Positions 49,817 through 59,083 of a stretch of 64,000 nucleotides of DNA are shown piece by piece (position 1 is the first letter of the stretch; each line of letters starts with the position of its first letter). Origin of the DNA: Deinococcus metallilatus. Lineage in GTDB: Bacteria; Deinococcota; Deinococci; Deinococcales; Deinococcaceae. The notes beneath the pieces are model-generated. The model was given only the letters and a program-made list of their open reading frames with translations, did not search any database and had not been told where the DNA came from. The DNA lies in assembly GCF_004758605.1 (NCBI RefSeq), contig NZ_CP038510.1:656001-720000 (forward strand). The letters are read 5' to 3'. Made by a program: the position numbers and the translations under genes.

Positions 49817-52800
49817 TTCTGCCCTCCCTGCTCGTCGAGCAGCAGGTCCAGCCGCACATACGGGCCGGGTTTGGTGAAGGTGTTGCCGATGCCGTCGAAG
49901 CCCAGCACGTTGTAGCCCAGCGTGAGCCAGGTGCCGGGCAGGGCACGCAGCGAACCTTCCAGGCCCACCCCGAAGGTGTGGCTGCCGGTGGCGGGCTGGA
50001 TCAGGGCGCGGGCGCTGAGCCCCAGACCGAGGCGGTCGGTGACGTAGTAGGTGCCGCCCAGGCTGGGCTGATAGGTGAAGCTGCCCGGATCGTCCAGCAA
50101 CACGCGGGCATCCAGGCCGCCGCGCAGGGCATAGCGGGCGCGGTGGTACTCGGCGGAGAACTGGCCCAGCAACTGCGGCTGGTTGCCCGCCAGGCTGCCC
50201 ACCTGATAGCGCAGGAAGCCCAGGGAATTCCAGGCACCGTCCCGCCAGGCATAGCCCACGGCGAACCGGCTGCCCGGCGTGCGGCTCAGCTCGGTGGTGG
50301 CGTCGGCGGTGACCGAGAAGGTTTCGCTCAGGCTGCCGGTGGCCCCGGCCCGCAGCACGGTGCGCCACTCCCCGGCGTTGTTGGCGACGTCCACGCCGAG
50401 CGCGGCACTCAGGCCGCCGGAGAGGTAGCGCAGGTCGCTGCCCACGCTGAAGTCGCTGCTGCCCGCCGTCATGTCGCGCAGGTAGGCGCCACGCACCCCC
50501 AGCGTGAAGTGCTGGTCCAGCGGCAGACTGGTGTCCACCCCGAAGCGGGCGCGGTTACCGCTTCCCGAGGCATTCGGCAGGTCGTAGGCCGCCGAGAGGT
50601 TGGTGCCGCCCAGCGTGGTATCGATGCCGAAGCTGGCGGTCTGGCCGGTCTTCCAGTTCAGGTCGTCGGTGAACTTCAGCCTGACGTTGGGGGCGAGGGC
50701 ATACTTCACCGTCAGGACCGTCTCGGGGTCCACATCGCCGCCGAGGGGCTGGCTGTGCGTCACGTCCACGTCGAGGGGCGCGGCGTGATAGCCCAGGCCC
50801 AGCAGACCGGAAAGGCCCGTCTGGTCCCCGAAGCTGTAGCGCAGGCCGCCCCCCACCGTGAAGGGGTTCAGTTGATAGTCCAGGCGGGCGGCCACGTTCC
50901 CCTGGCGGGCCGCAGCGCTGCTGGCGTACTCGCCGCCCAGGCTGGCACTCAGGCCCGGGGCCAGTGGCTGGCGCAGCAGGCCGCTCGCGTTCAGGCCGAC
51001 CGCGATGGGGGCCAGCCCGGCATAGGCGGCGTCCTGGTAGGCGGCCCGCACGCCGAACTCGGCGGTCCCCAGCCTGCCGCTCAGATCGGTGCTGAGCTGC
51101 ACGCCCCCGCCCTGGGTCATGGCCAGGGCGCTGCCGCTCAGGGCCGGGGTGTTCAGGGTGGCGCGCGCCCCCACCGTCAGCTTGCCGTCCAGGTTCACGG
51201 CGGCCACGCCCACGCTGGCGTTCTGGGTGGCGTACCTGGCCTGCGCGCCGTAGGCCAGCGTGCGGTGGGTGCCGCCGTCGTTCAGGCGATAGGCGGCCTG
51301 GAGCACCAGCGTGTTCAGGTGCTCGTCGGTGCGGGGCAGGGCGCTGGAGAGCGTGATCACGCCGGTGCTGGTATCCAGCACGTAGTCGGCGTAGCGGGTC
51401 AGGGTGCGGCGCGAGAGTTCCTGGCCGGTCACCCGGTCGAGGGTCAGGAGTTCCAGCGTCTCGGAGTCCGGCACGATGTCGCCGTGCGCCAGCCGCAGCA
51501 ACCGGGTGCCGTTCGGCGTGATGCGCTCGCCGGAGATCCGGTCGCTGGAGAGCAGGGCCGCGAAGCCGCCCACCTGGACCTTCCCCTTGGTGGAGACGCC
51601 GAGCGCCGTGAAGCTCTCGCCCAGCGGCAGCACGTCGATGGGCGTGGGGGACAGGCGGTACTGCACGCTGAAGTCGGGGTAGTCGTAGCGGAAGGCGACC
51701 GGGTCCTGGCCCTGAAGGGGCACCGTCTCGCTGCTGGCGTCGCCATAGAGAGGAAAGCGGGTGTTGGGGTTCGTGGTGCCCGGCAGGCCGTCCTTGTTGG
51801 CCGCCGCGTACAGCTTGCCGCTGCCCAGCGTGCCCTCGAAGTAGCCCTTCGCGCTCCAGCGGAAGTCCGTCTGCCCGCCGCTGAGGCCCAGCGTGGCGCT
51901 GGCCGCGCCGATGCCCAGGGTGCCCACGTCCGGGCGGATGGCGATGCTCCGGCGCTGCACGCCGCCGTCCAACGGGAAGTCCAGGGTGAGGGTGCCGGGG
52001 GCACTCTGCGGTGGCAGGACCAGCTCCCCCTCGCCGTTCTGGAGGGCCACCTGATAGCCGCCCTCAACGGGGTCGGCATCGGGCAGGCTGGGTTCGATGG
52101 ACGAATGCACGGTCAGGGTGGGCTGCGCCGTGGTCAGCCCCGAGGCGTCCAGCGCGCGCAACCTGAAGCGCAGCGGCGTGCTGCCGTCCGCGAGGGCCTG
52201 CACGGCCTGCACGTCCACGCGGGCGGCCTGCCCGGCGTAGTACACCCGCACCTGCTCGCCGCCCAGCCCCAGCACGTTCACGCCGGTCTTGAGCCGGATG
52301 CCGAAGTAGGTCACCCGTTGTGTGCCGTTTTCACTGTCCACGTCGCGCTGCCCGATGGCCGCGTCCGGCAGGGCCTCGCCGTTGATGCTGGGTCCCAGCG
52401 TCTCGCCCGCCGGACCCTGCACGACCACGGTGATGCGGTCGCGGTCACGGATCACGCTGCCGTCCAGCGGCAACCGGAGGGCGCCGGGGTTTTCGGCCCC
52501 CTGATCCCACGCGCCGGGCGTGGCCGAGGCGTAGTCCTGAAGGTCGAAGGGGCCTTGCAATGTCTCCTGACGGTCGCGGGGGTAGCGGACGAAGAGGGAC
52601 GGCCTCGGCAGCTCCCCCAGCGCCGCCGTGTGGCTCACCCGGTAGGTCAGCACGCCGCGCCCGGTGGGCATGAGCGGCCAGTACAGCCGCCCGCTGCGGC
52701 CCACCAGTGGGTCGGGGAGGGGCTGACCGTTCAGGCGGCTGGAGCCGGGCAGGTAGCTCGCCCCCGGCGGCAGGGTCTGGGCCAGCACCAGGCCGGTGGC

Positions 52801-52947
52801 CTCGCGGGGGGCATCGAACGGCAGTTCCAGGCGTGACTCGCGGGTGGGCACGCTGGTGCCCTGGACCGGGGGGACGACGGCAGGCGCGCTCTGGGCGGCG
52901 GCGCTCACCAGCAACGAGGCCATCAGCAGGGCAAGGGCGCCTCTCAC
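49813..52947 (-). CDS. Predicted outer-membrane beta-barrel protein with N-terminal DUF11-like domain
   Basis: 1044 residues. Signal peptide VRGALALLMASLLVSAAAQS. Residues about 25-115 contain LPPGASYLPGSSRLNGQPL, close to a repeat in the next gene upstream. Residues about 115-370 look like Ig/carboxypeptidase-regulatory-type beta domains. From about 370 on, alternating aromatic/polar strands with Gly-Ala turns (YDYPDFSVQYRL, LGVSTKGKVQVGGFAALLSS) run to the end. The last strand reads PGPYVRLDLLLDE, typical of a transmembrane barrel. GTG start overlaps the upstream stop (GTGA). It could anchor or export the co-encoded DUF11 proteins; that is inference. Confidence 0.75.
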   Translation of the reverse strand: MRGALALLMASLLVSAAAQSAPAVVPPVQGTSVPTRESRLELPFDAPREATGLVLAQTLPPGASYLPGSSRLNGQPLPDPLVGRSGRLYWPLMPTGRGVLTYRVSHTAALGELPRPSLFVRYPRDRQETLQGPFDLQDYASATPGAWDQGAENPGALRLPLDGSVIRDRDRITVVVQGPAGETLGPSINGEALPDAAIGQRDVDSENGTQRVTYFGIRLKTGVNVLGLGGEQVRVYYAGQAARVDVQAVQALADGSTPLRFRLRALDASGLTTAQPTLTVHSSIEPSLPDADPVEGGYQVALQNGEGELVLPPQSAPGTLTLDFPLDGGVQRRSIAIRPDVGTLGIGAASATLGLSGGQTDFRWSAKGYFEGTLGSGKLYAAANKDGLPGTTNPNTRFPLYGDASSETVPLQGQDPVAFRYDYPDFSVQYRLSPTPIDVLPLGESFTALGVSTKGKVQVGGFAALLSSDRISGERITPNGTRLLRLAHGDIVPDSETLELLTLDRVTGQELSRRTLTRYADYVLDTSTGVITLSSALPRTDEHLNTLVLQAAYRLNDGGTHRTLAYGAQARYATQNASVGVAAVNLDGKLTVGARATLNTPALSGSALAMTQGGGVQLSTDLSGRLGTAEFGVRAAYQDAAYAGLAPIAVGLNASGLLRQPLAPGLSASLGGEYASSAAARQGNVAARLDYQLNPFTVGGGLRYSFGDQTGLSGLLGLGYHAAPLDVDVTHSQPLGGDVDPETVLTVKYALAPNVRLKFTDDLNWKTGQTASFGIDTTLGGTNLSAAYDLPNASGSGNRARFGVDTSLPLDQHFTLGVRGAYLRDMTAGSSDFSVGSDLRYLSGGLSAALGVDVANNAGEWRTVLRAGATGSLSETFSVTADATTELSRTPGSRFAVGYAWRDGAWNSLGFLRYQVGSLAGNQPQLLGQFSAEYHRARYALRGGLDARVLLDDPGSFTYQPSLGGTYYVTDRLGLGLSARALIQPATGSHTFGVGLEGSLRALPGTWLTLGYNVLGFDGIGNTFTKPGPYVRLDLLLDEQGGQK

Positions 52948-55706
52948 GGGTTCCTCCAGGTCACGGTGGGATCGGTCACGGCACGTTCGGCCGCACCGTC
53001 AAAGCGGAAGTGGTAGGTCAGCGTCGTGCCTTCAGGGCCCACGCCCGGCAGGTCCAGCACGTTCTGGCCCTGGGTCAGGGTGGCCCCGGCAGGCAGCGGG
53101 TCCTCCAGGTGCAGCGGGCCGCTCCCCGGGCCAGCGGTGAGCGTGAGCGTCACGCGGTAGCTGCCGTCCCCCTCCCGGCTGACCTGCTTGTGCAGCGTGA
53201 GGGGACCGTCGCGCAGGGTGGTTTCGCGGAAGGCGCCCACCTCCCCCATCAGCCCGGCCAGCGGGAAGTCCACGCTGGTCAGGCCGCGCGCGAACACCCC
53301 CCGGCTGCCGGGTCGTCCGCCGTCCTGCGGCAGACTCAGCGGCGCGTAGGGCACGCTGGCGGGGTCCAGCCGCAGGGCGGTGAAGCCCTCCGGCACCGCC
53401 GCGAAGTGGTAGCGGCCCTGGCCGTCGGTCAGCGAGATGCGGCCGTCGGCCAGCACGACGCGGGCGCGTTCGATGGGCGTATCCAGATCGGTCTGGTACA
53501 CCCCGTCGCGGTTGCGGTCCACGAAGACCACGCCCACGATGTCGGAGAGGGCGGTGAAGAAGCCGGGGCGCAGCTTCAGGCCCGCGCGCGCCTCGTTGGA
53601 GGCCACCACCGCGCCGTTGACGGCCTGGCCGGTCGCGCTCACCCGGTTCACCAGTTCGCCGGTGGCGCCGGGCAGCACGCGCACGGCGTAGGTCAGCACC
53701 GCCTCGGTCTGGGGCCCCAGGGCGCCCAGGGTCCAGGTCAGCACCCGGCCCGAAACCTGCGGGTCCGCCAGCGGTTTGCCGTTCATCTGGCCGCTGCCGG
53801 GAAGGTAGGCCACCCCGGCGGGCAGCGTATCGGTCACGGTCAGGCCGCCCAGGCTGCCCACCTGCGACAGGTTGCGGAGACGCACGGTGTAGTTCAGGCG
53901 GTCCCCGATGGTCGCGTCCGGCGCACTCACGGTCTTGCCCACCGCGAGAGCCGCCGACCACACCGCACTCTTGACGGTGGGCGAGTGCAGCGGCGTGGTG
54001 AAGTCGTCGCCGCTCAGGTCAAAGGTGTTGGCGAGCGTCTCGCCGTCCTTGACCGTGTCCGCCACCCGGGCACGGAGGGTCAGGCGGCGGGTTTCACCGG
54101 GGGCCAGGCTGCTCAGGGTCCAGACCACCGCGCCGCCCTGGAGCTGGCCGCCGTCGGAGGCGCTCACGAAGGTCAGGCCGGAGGCGAGGGGGTCACGGAT
54201 CATCACGTTCGCCAGCGCCCGGTCGTAGGGGTTATGCACGCTGAGGGTGTAGGTGAGCGTCTCCCCGACCTGGACCTGACCGCTGGGGTCCACGGTCTTG
54301 TTCAGTTCCGGCAACCGCGACTCCACGCGGGTGATCAGGTCAGTGGTGCTGTTGCTGGTGCCGCGCCCGCCACTGGCCTTCAGCACCAGCTTGACGGGGT
54401 CGCTGCCGGTCAGCTTCAGGCAGACCTGAAAGTTCAGGCTCTGGCCGGGGGCGAGCCGGACCGGCTGACTGAGCGGCTGGCCGTCCACCCCCAGCAGGCT
54501 CAGGTCGGCCGCCCCGCTCTGGAGGGCGGGCGTCACCGTGAAGTCGTCGGTCACGTCGCCGGTGTTCTGGAGGGTCTGGGTAAAGCACAGCGTCTGGCCC
54601 ACCACCGCGAAGTTCCCGGTCTGGCTGTCCTGGGCGCTGCCCTCGGGGGCGGCCGGGTTGCCGACCGGGCCAAGCGCCACGGCGGGGGTGTAACGCACGT
54701 CCAGGGCCGCCCCCGCCTGCTGGCCGGACACGCCGCCAGAGGTCACGTTCGCCAGGTTACGCAGGGTCCTGTTCTCGGCGGCGGCCGAGGTGAGCAGCTT
54801 GAAGGTCAGGGTGGCGCGTGCGCCGGGGGCCAGGCTGGGCAGGCGCAGCCGGATGGCCGCCACCGGGCTGGTCTGGCTGGCCGTGAAGGTGCTGCCGTCG
54901 GCGCTGTACTCGACCGTGCCCGCACTCGCCACCGCGCTGCCCGCCACGAAGCTGCTGCCCGCCAGGTCGAGGGTGTTCAGGGGATCGGTGACGATCACCT
55001 CACGCGAGGCACCCTGGCCGCTGTTGACTACCGTGAGGGTCACGCTGCTGGCGTCGCCGGGCTTCACGTGTGCCGGGCTGAAGCTCTTGCTGAAGCCCAG
55101 CACGGGCGGCTGGTCCACCACCACCGCCGCATAGTTGTTGGTGTCGCTGGCCCCGCCCAGGTCCTGCCCGCACGAGGCGTTCAGGCTGACCGAGGCGCCG
55201 CCCCGGTCGCTGCCAGCGGTCTGCACCGTCATCAGCAGCCGGGCGGACTTGTCGGCGTCCAGCGTCACGCTGTTCACGCTCTGGGCACCGGGGGCGATCT
55301 GCCCGCTGCCGTCGTCCAGATAGATGTTCACGCTCCCCGGCGCGAAGGCCGAGGAGGCGTCGAGCAAGCTGGACAGCGCGAAGGTGTTGGTCTGGTTGCC
55401 CACGTTCAGCACGCTGTAGGAAAAGAGGGCCTGTTCGCCGGGCAGGACGTGCCGGGTCTGGCCGGGAGCGCCGGGGGTGCCGTCGGGCGTGATACTGACG
55501 GCGCAGACCGGGCTGACCACGGTGGTGACCCGGTCCGACACCGCGCTGATGCTCTCGCCGTTCGGACCCAGGGCTTCGGCGCTCGCCTGGTTGGTGATGA
55601 CCGTGCCCGCTGGGGTGCCCCCGGCCAGCGCCGTCCCGTGAAGGGTGAGGCCGAGCAGCGCCAGGCAGGGTGCCACAGCGGTGATGAGGGTGGACAGTTT
55701 ACGCAC
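52944..55706 (-). CDS. Large secreted DUF11-repeat protein with SdrD-B-like domain
   Basis: About 920 residues. Signal peptide from VRKLSTLITAVAPCLALLGL. The N-terminal motif GTVITNQASAEALGPNG resembles that of the next gene upstream. At least five DUF11-type repeats follow (for example LGFSKSFSPAHVKPGDAS, LPELNKTVDPSGQVQVGET, LAVGKTVSAPDATIGDRL). An SdrD-B/Cna-like domain, VVFVDRNRDGVYQTDLDTPI, lies near residue 760. I chose GTG 55706 because GGAGGTTCC lies directly before it, as GGAGGTTTC does before the next gene; an ATG at 55721 is also in frame. The stop overlaps the barrel gene's start. Extracellular adhesive or scaffold function is inferred. Confidence 0.82.
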   Translation of the reverse strand: MRKLSTLITAVAPCLALLGLTLHGTALAGGTPAGTVITNQASAEALGPNGESISAVSDRVTTVVSPVCAVSITPDGTPGAPGQTRHVLPGEQALFSYSVLNVGNQTNTFALSSLLDASSAFAPGSVNIYLDDGSGQIAPGAQSVNSVTLDADKSARLLMTVQTAGSDRGGASVSLNASCGQDLGGASDTNNYAAVVVDQPPVLGFSKSFSPAHVKPGDASSVTLTVVNSGQGASREVIVTDPLNTLDLAGSSFVAGSAVASAGTVEYSADGSTFTASQTSPVAAIRLRLPSLAPGARATLTFKLLTSAAAENRTLRNLANVTSGGVSGQQAGAALDVRYTPAVALGPVGNPAAPEGSAQDSQTGNFAVVGQTLCFTQTLQNTGDVTDDFTVTPALQSGAADLSLLGVDGQPLSQPVRLAPGQSLNFQVCLKLTGSDPVKLVLKASGGRGTSNSTTDLITRVESRLPELNKTVDPSGQVQVGETLTYTLSVHNPYDRALANVMIRDPLASGLTFVSASDGGQLQGGAVVWTLSSLAPGETRRLTLRARVADTVKDGETLANTFDLSGDDFTTPLHSPTVKSAVWSAALAVGKTVSAPDATIGDRLNYTVRLRNLSQVGSLGGLTVTDTLPAGVAYLPGSGQMNGKPLADPQVSGRVLTWTLGALGPQTEAVLTYAVRVLPGATGELVNRVSATGQAVNGAVVASNEARAGLKLRPGFFTALSDIVGVVFVDRNRDGVYQTDLDTPIERARVVLADGRISLTDGQGRYHFAAVPEGFTALRLDPASVPYAPLSLPQDGGRPGSRGVFARGLTSVDFPLAGLMGEVGAFRETTLRDGPLTLHKQVSREGDGSYRVTLTLTAGPGSGPLHLEDPLPAGATLTQGQNVLDLPGVGPEGTTLTYHFRFDGAAERAVTDPTVTWRNP

Positions 55707-55841
55707 GGAACCTCCGAACATCCATCTGGTAAGGCGCGACCCGGAGGGGGAACGCGGGCGGAATTTGTGGGTTCTGCTGTTGGGGTGATGCCAAAAGGTG
55801 AGGCGGGCGCGCGCCGCACAAAGGACGCGCGCCCGAAAAGA

Positions 55842-57836
55842 TCAGTTGACCGTGACCTTGAAGGTTTCGCTGATGCCCTGGCCGGGCTTCAGGATGTCGT
55901 TGGTGTCGATGGTGTTGTCGTTGTTGACGTCGATGGCGACCTCCACCTTCTGTCCCGCCGTAGGGACGGTGGTCGGGGTGGCCGAGGGCTGCCAGGTGCC
56001 GCCGTTGAAGCGGTACATCAGCTTGGCGCCTGCGGGAAAGCCGTAGTTGTTGGCATCGAGCATCGACGCCGTGACGCTCACGAAGCTGGTGTTTGTGGGC
56101 ACCGTGTCCGAGAGGATGTATTTGGTGATGTTCGAGTTGTTGGTGTTGCTGCCCGTGATGGTGTAGGTCAGGGTGGCGCCGGGGGCAGCCGTGTTCTTGT
56201 CCACCGTCTTGGTCGGCGTGTAGAGGTTCTGGGTGGTGGCCACCGTGAACTTGTCGTCCGCGTCGGTCGAGGTCGTCCCGGTGGTGGGCGAGGTCGCCGT
56301 CTGGGTCACGGTGTAGGGGCCGGGGAGCGTGTTCTGCGGCACCGCCACGCTGGCCACGAAGCAGCTCTTGGCCCCCGCCGCCAGCGAACCGGTGGACGTG
56401 AGAGCCGTCGTGTTGTCCGCGACGCCGTCGCAGTTGGCGTCGGCGTAGTAGGTCACCGCCGGGTTCGCGTTACCCGTCGGGATGCTGACCGCCACTGTAC
56501 CGGTCAGGTTGAAGGTGTCCGGGGTCGAGCCGTTGTTCACGACGACCATCGGGAAGGTCACCGGGGTGGTGCCGGTCGTGGCACCCGTGGTCGTGACGGT
56601 CTTGCTGACGGCACTGGGCGTCGGTGTGCCGTTCACGCTGTCGGTAAAGAGCACGCCCGGCAGGTTCACGATGTCAGTGGTGGTGTCGGTCTGGGCACCC
56701 GCGCCGCCGTTGGCGGGCAGGCTGTTCTGGCTGGTGCTGGTGACGGTGACCGTGGGGGCCACGCCCGAGGAGGCGGGGGCCGAGTTGGCGGGGAAGGTCA
56801 CCTTGACGCGGAAGGTGTACTCGGCCCCCGCCGCGAGGCTGCCCGTGTTGGCGATGGTGGTGCCGCTGGTATCGGTGATGGTGACGGTCGTACCGGTCGG
56901 GAACCCGGCAGTCGCCGTGCTCAGATTGAAGATGTCGGCGCGGTTGCCGTTGTTCTTGACCGTGTTCAGGAAGGTGACGCTGGTGGTGGTGCTGATCGCC
57001 TGGGCGTTCTGGCTGTCGCCGCTGTAGTTGATGGTGACCGGGGTGCCGTCCGGGCTCTGATAGGAGGTGACGGCCACGGCGTTGCCCGGGTCCACTTTGC
57101 CGTCGGCGTCGGCGTCCAGGTTGGGGCCGACCTGCCCAGTGTCGGTACGGGTGATCTGCGCCTGGTTCCAGTTGTCGGTGTCGTTGGCGGGGGCCGTCTC
57201 GGTGACCGCAGCGCCGGGAACCACCGTGCCGTCTGGCGCGGTGTAGGACTGCGACGTGATGGTGTGGGGGGTCAGCGCCACGATGGCGTTGGTCCCCAAC
57301 TTGTCGCCGGTCTTGGCGCTGGTCGGGACGGTGTACACCACGCAGAAGGTGGCGCTCTGGCCAGGGTCCAGGGGACCGGACGTCGTGGCCGCAGTGGCGG
57401 TGCAGTTGCCGCTGCTGTCGGTGGTGTAGTAGACGGGCGTGGTGGGGGCTGCGCCGCTGGTGGCACTGTAGGTGGTCTGAGTCACAAAGGAATAGGTGTC
57501 CTGCGTGACGTTGCCGGTGTTGGTGATGGTGTACTTGAAGCTGGCCTGCTGTCCGGGAACCAGGCTCGCGGTGCCCGCCGGGGTCAGACCCGCGCCGTTG
57601 GTGCCGGGCGTGCCGCTGCTGTTCTGGTTGTTCAGCAGCACGGTGAAGCTGGGCACGGCGCTCACGGTGGTCACCACCGCGTTGGAATACACGGTGGTGG
57701 GGTTGGTACCGCTCGCGTCCGAGAATGAGGCGGTGGCCTGGTTCCCGATGGCGGCCCCAGCGGTGGTGCCTGCCGCGTAGGCCGAGGCCAGCGAGAGGGC
57801 AGCGAGCAGGGCAATGGTTTTACGGACTGTCTTCAT
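55842..57836 (-). CDS. Secreted Thr-rich DUF11-type protein with Asp-rich calcium-like motifs
   Basis: 664 residues. Signal peptide MKTVRKTIALLAALSLASAYA, then GAAIGNQATASFSDASG, shared in type with the next gene. Repeats rich in Thr, Ser, Asn and Gly follow, of the form PGxxxxxxYTITNTGN. Three Asp-rich loops look like calcium-binding sites: LDADADGKVDPGN, YYADANCDGVADN and VAIDVNNDNTIDTNDIL. GGAGGTTTC directly precedes the ATG at 57836, so the in-frame start at 57857 is not used. The last repeat is a DUF11 unit (TPTKTVDKNTAAPGATLTYT). Probably a calcium-stabilised surface or extracellular protein. Confidence 0.82.
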   Translation of the reverse strand: MKTVRKTIALLAALSLASAYAAGTTAGAAIGNQATASFSDASGTNPTTVYSNAVVTTVSAVPSFTVLLNNQNSSGTPGTNGAGLTPAGTASLVPGQQASFKYTITNTGNVTQDTYSFVTQTTYSATSGAAPTTPVYYTTDSSGNCTATAATTSGPLDPGQSATFCVVYTVPTSAKTGDKLGTNAIVALTPHTITSQSYTAPDGTVVPGAAVTETAPANDTDNWNQAQITRTDTGQVGPNLDADADGKVDPGNAVAVTSYQSPDGTPVTINYSGDSQNAQAISTTTSVTFLNTVKNNGNRADIFNLSTATAGFPTGTTVTITDTSGTTIANTGSLAAGAEYTFRVKVTFPANSAPASSGVAPTVTVTSTSQNSLPANGGAGAQTDTTTDIVNLPGVLFTDSVNGTPTPSAVSKTVTTTGATTGTTPVTFPMVVVNNGSTPDTFNLTGTVAVSIPTGNANPAVTYYADANCDGVADNTTALTSTGSLAAGAKSCFVASVAVPQNTLPGPYTVTQTATSPTTGTTSTDADDKFTVATTQNLYTPTKTVDKNTAAPGATLTYTITGSNTNNSNITKYILSDTVPTNTSFVSVTASMLDANNYGFPAGAKLMYRFNGGTWQPSATPTTVPTAGQKVEVAIDVNNDNTIDTNDILKPGQGISETFKVTVN

Positions 57837-57860
57837 GAAACCTCCGGAGGTGGGCAAAGA

Positions 57861-58367
57861 TCAACGGACCTTGAAGCGGGCAGTGAGCGTCACAGAGTCA
57901 GAGGGGTTCAGGGTGGGCACCACCCAGCGGACATTGGTGTACTCGCTGGGCTGCACCACGACCTCTTTGGTGACGGTCTTGCCGTTCTCGGTGACCGTGA
58001 TCTTTCTGGTGATGGGCGCGGCCGCGTAGGTCTTGCCGCCGTCAATGCTGTACTGCGCCCTGTACACGCTCTCGTCGGCCTTCATGAAGACCTCGTTGGC
58101 GGGGACCGGCAGTTGCAGCGCGATGTTCTTGAGGGGCTGTCTTCCGGTGTTGCTGGCCTTCACGCTCTGCTGCAACACGTCGCCGGGGTGAACGGCGCTC
58201 ACCGGCACGAATTCTTCCTGGGTCTTGCCGTTCTTGGTCACGGTCTGCACCAGCAACTGACTCAGCACCAGCTTCAGTGGGCTGGCGGCCTGCTGCGCGG
58301 CGGCGAATCCGGCCAGGGCGAAGGCGACGCAGACAAAACGGCGCGGGGGCAGGGTTAGAGATTTCAT
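57861..58367 (-). CDS. Small secreted DUF11-like protein, first gene of envelope operon
   Basis: 168 residues. Signal peptide ends FALAGFAAAQQ. The mature part is a single DUF11-like unit: VHPGDVLQQSVKASNTGRQP, LPVPANEVFMKADES, YSIDGGKTY and a closing VVPTLNPSDSVTLTARFKVR. Its size and simplicity suggest a subunit or cap-like component. AAGGAG precedes ATG 58367. It is the first of five genes transcribed leftward to 47402 with gaps of 24 and 135 bases, then GTGA overlaps. Confidence 0.78.
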   Translation of the reverse strand: MKSLTLPPRRFVCVAFALAGFAAAQQAASPLKLVLSQLLVQTVTKNGKTQEEFVPVSAVHPGDVLQQSVKASNTGRQPLKNIALQLPVPANEVFMKADESVYRAQYSIDGGKTYAAAPITRKITVTENGKTVTKEVVVQPSEYTNVRWVVPTLNPSDSVTLTARFKVR

Positions 58368-59083
58368 CACAGCTCCTTCGGATCAGCGGGACGGCAGAGA
58401 ACCTGGAAGCGCTTCCTGACGCACCAGCGCAATTGGGCTTCACTTGAACGACTGGACAGCCCCAGAAGAGGGGACGAACAGTTGTAGCGAAACCCCTGGC
58501 AAGGCGTCTGTAAGAAAACGAAAAGGCGACCGACAAACGTGTCACCCAGGGGTTCACGGTTTCGTCGGTCGCACCACTGGCTCCACATGCGGCAGGTGCC
58601 CGGATATGCCGCACGCTTCATAGCTCCGGAACGGGCAGAGCCTAGGGCAGAAGCCATTACCAAACCCTTACAGTCTTCTCATGCCCTCAGACCAGAAACC
58701 GGAGCGCCGGGCCTCGTCAGATGCTCCAGCCCATCAATTCCCGTTTTGGTCCGGCGGAAGACCTCAGTCCTGGCCTGCCCTCCACGTCCTTCTCGGCCGC
58801 GCAGCGAGAAAGCGGACCACGGACTGCGTGTGCCGAAGCCCCGGGGCCAGACTGAGAACCTGTTGGAAAAGCGGGCTGGCTCTGCCGTTCCGACTCCCTA
58901 TTCGCAGAAATCAATCCGTTCCAGGCAGGAACCGCCAGCTCTGCCGCTCTGCGCGCCTCCCTTTCCGAAAGTGCCCCTGCCAGGGGAGGGGGCTGGGGGA
59001 AACGCCTTCCGACGCCACCCCCAGCCCGCCTTTTCAACCCGCCCCGAGGCCACGTCCCGCGAGGCTCTCCATGAACTGCACGC
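58368..59083. other. Intergenic region upstream of the envelope operon, 716 bp
   Basis: Open frames cross it but none has signal, domain or start-site support. It contains the hairpin at 58526-58572, a second stem TGCGGCA/TGCCGCA at 58588-58613, and a short CCCCT/AGGGG hairpin near 58974-58986. The envelope operon promoter should be between 58368 and 58525; I could not fix a -35/-10 pair. Confidence 0.45.
58526..58572 (-). terminator. Long hairpin with T-rich tail, minus strand
   Basis: A 9-base perfect outer stem, GCGACCGAC (58526-58534) / GTCGGTCGC (58564-58572), is extended inward with two bulges. On the minus strand it is followed by CTTTTCGTTTTC. It could end transcripts from the monooxygenase operon upstream or act in the leader of the envelope operon. 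Confidence 0.6.

Noticed and set aside
47402..50368. A single 988-residue protein including the barrel gene's 3' part
   Set aside because: The first 180 residues are the barrel gene read out of frame; the true start is the GTG at 49816 overlapping the barrel stop.
52707..57728. A 1673-codon open frame on the plus strand opposite the envelope operon
   Set aside because: It is antisense to three genes with signal peptides, ribosome sites and repeat domains, and its product is low-complexity G/R/A/Q/H. Long antisense frames are expected in DNA this GC-rich.
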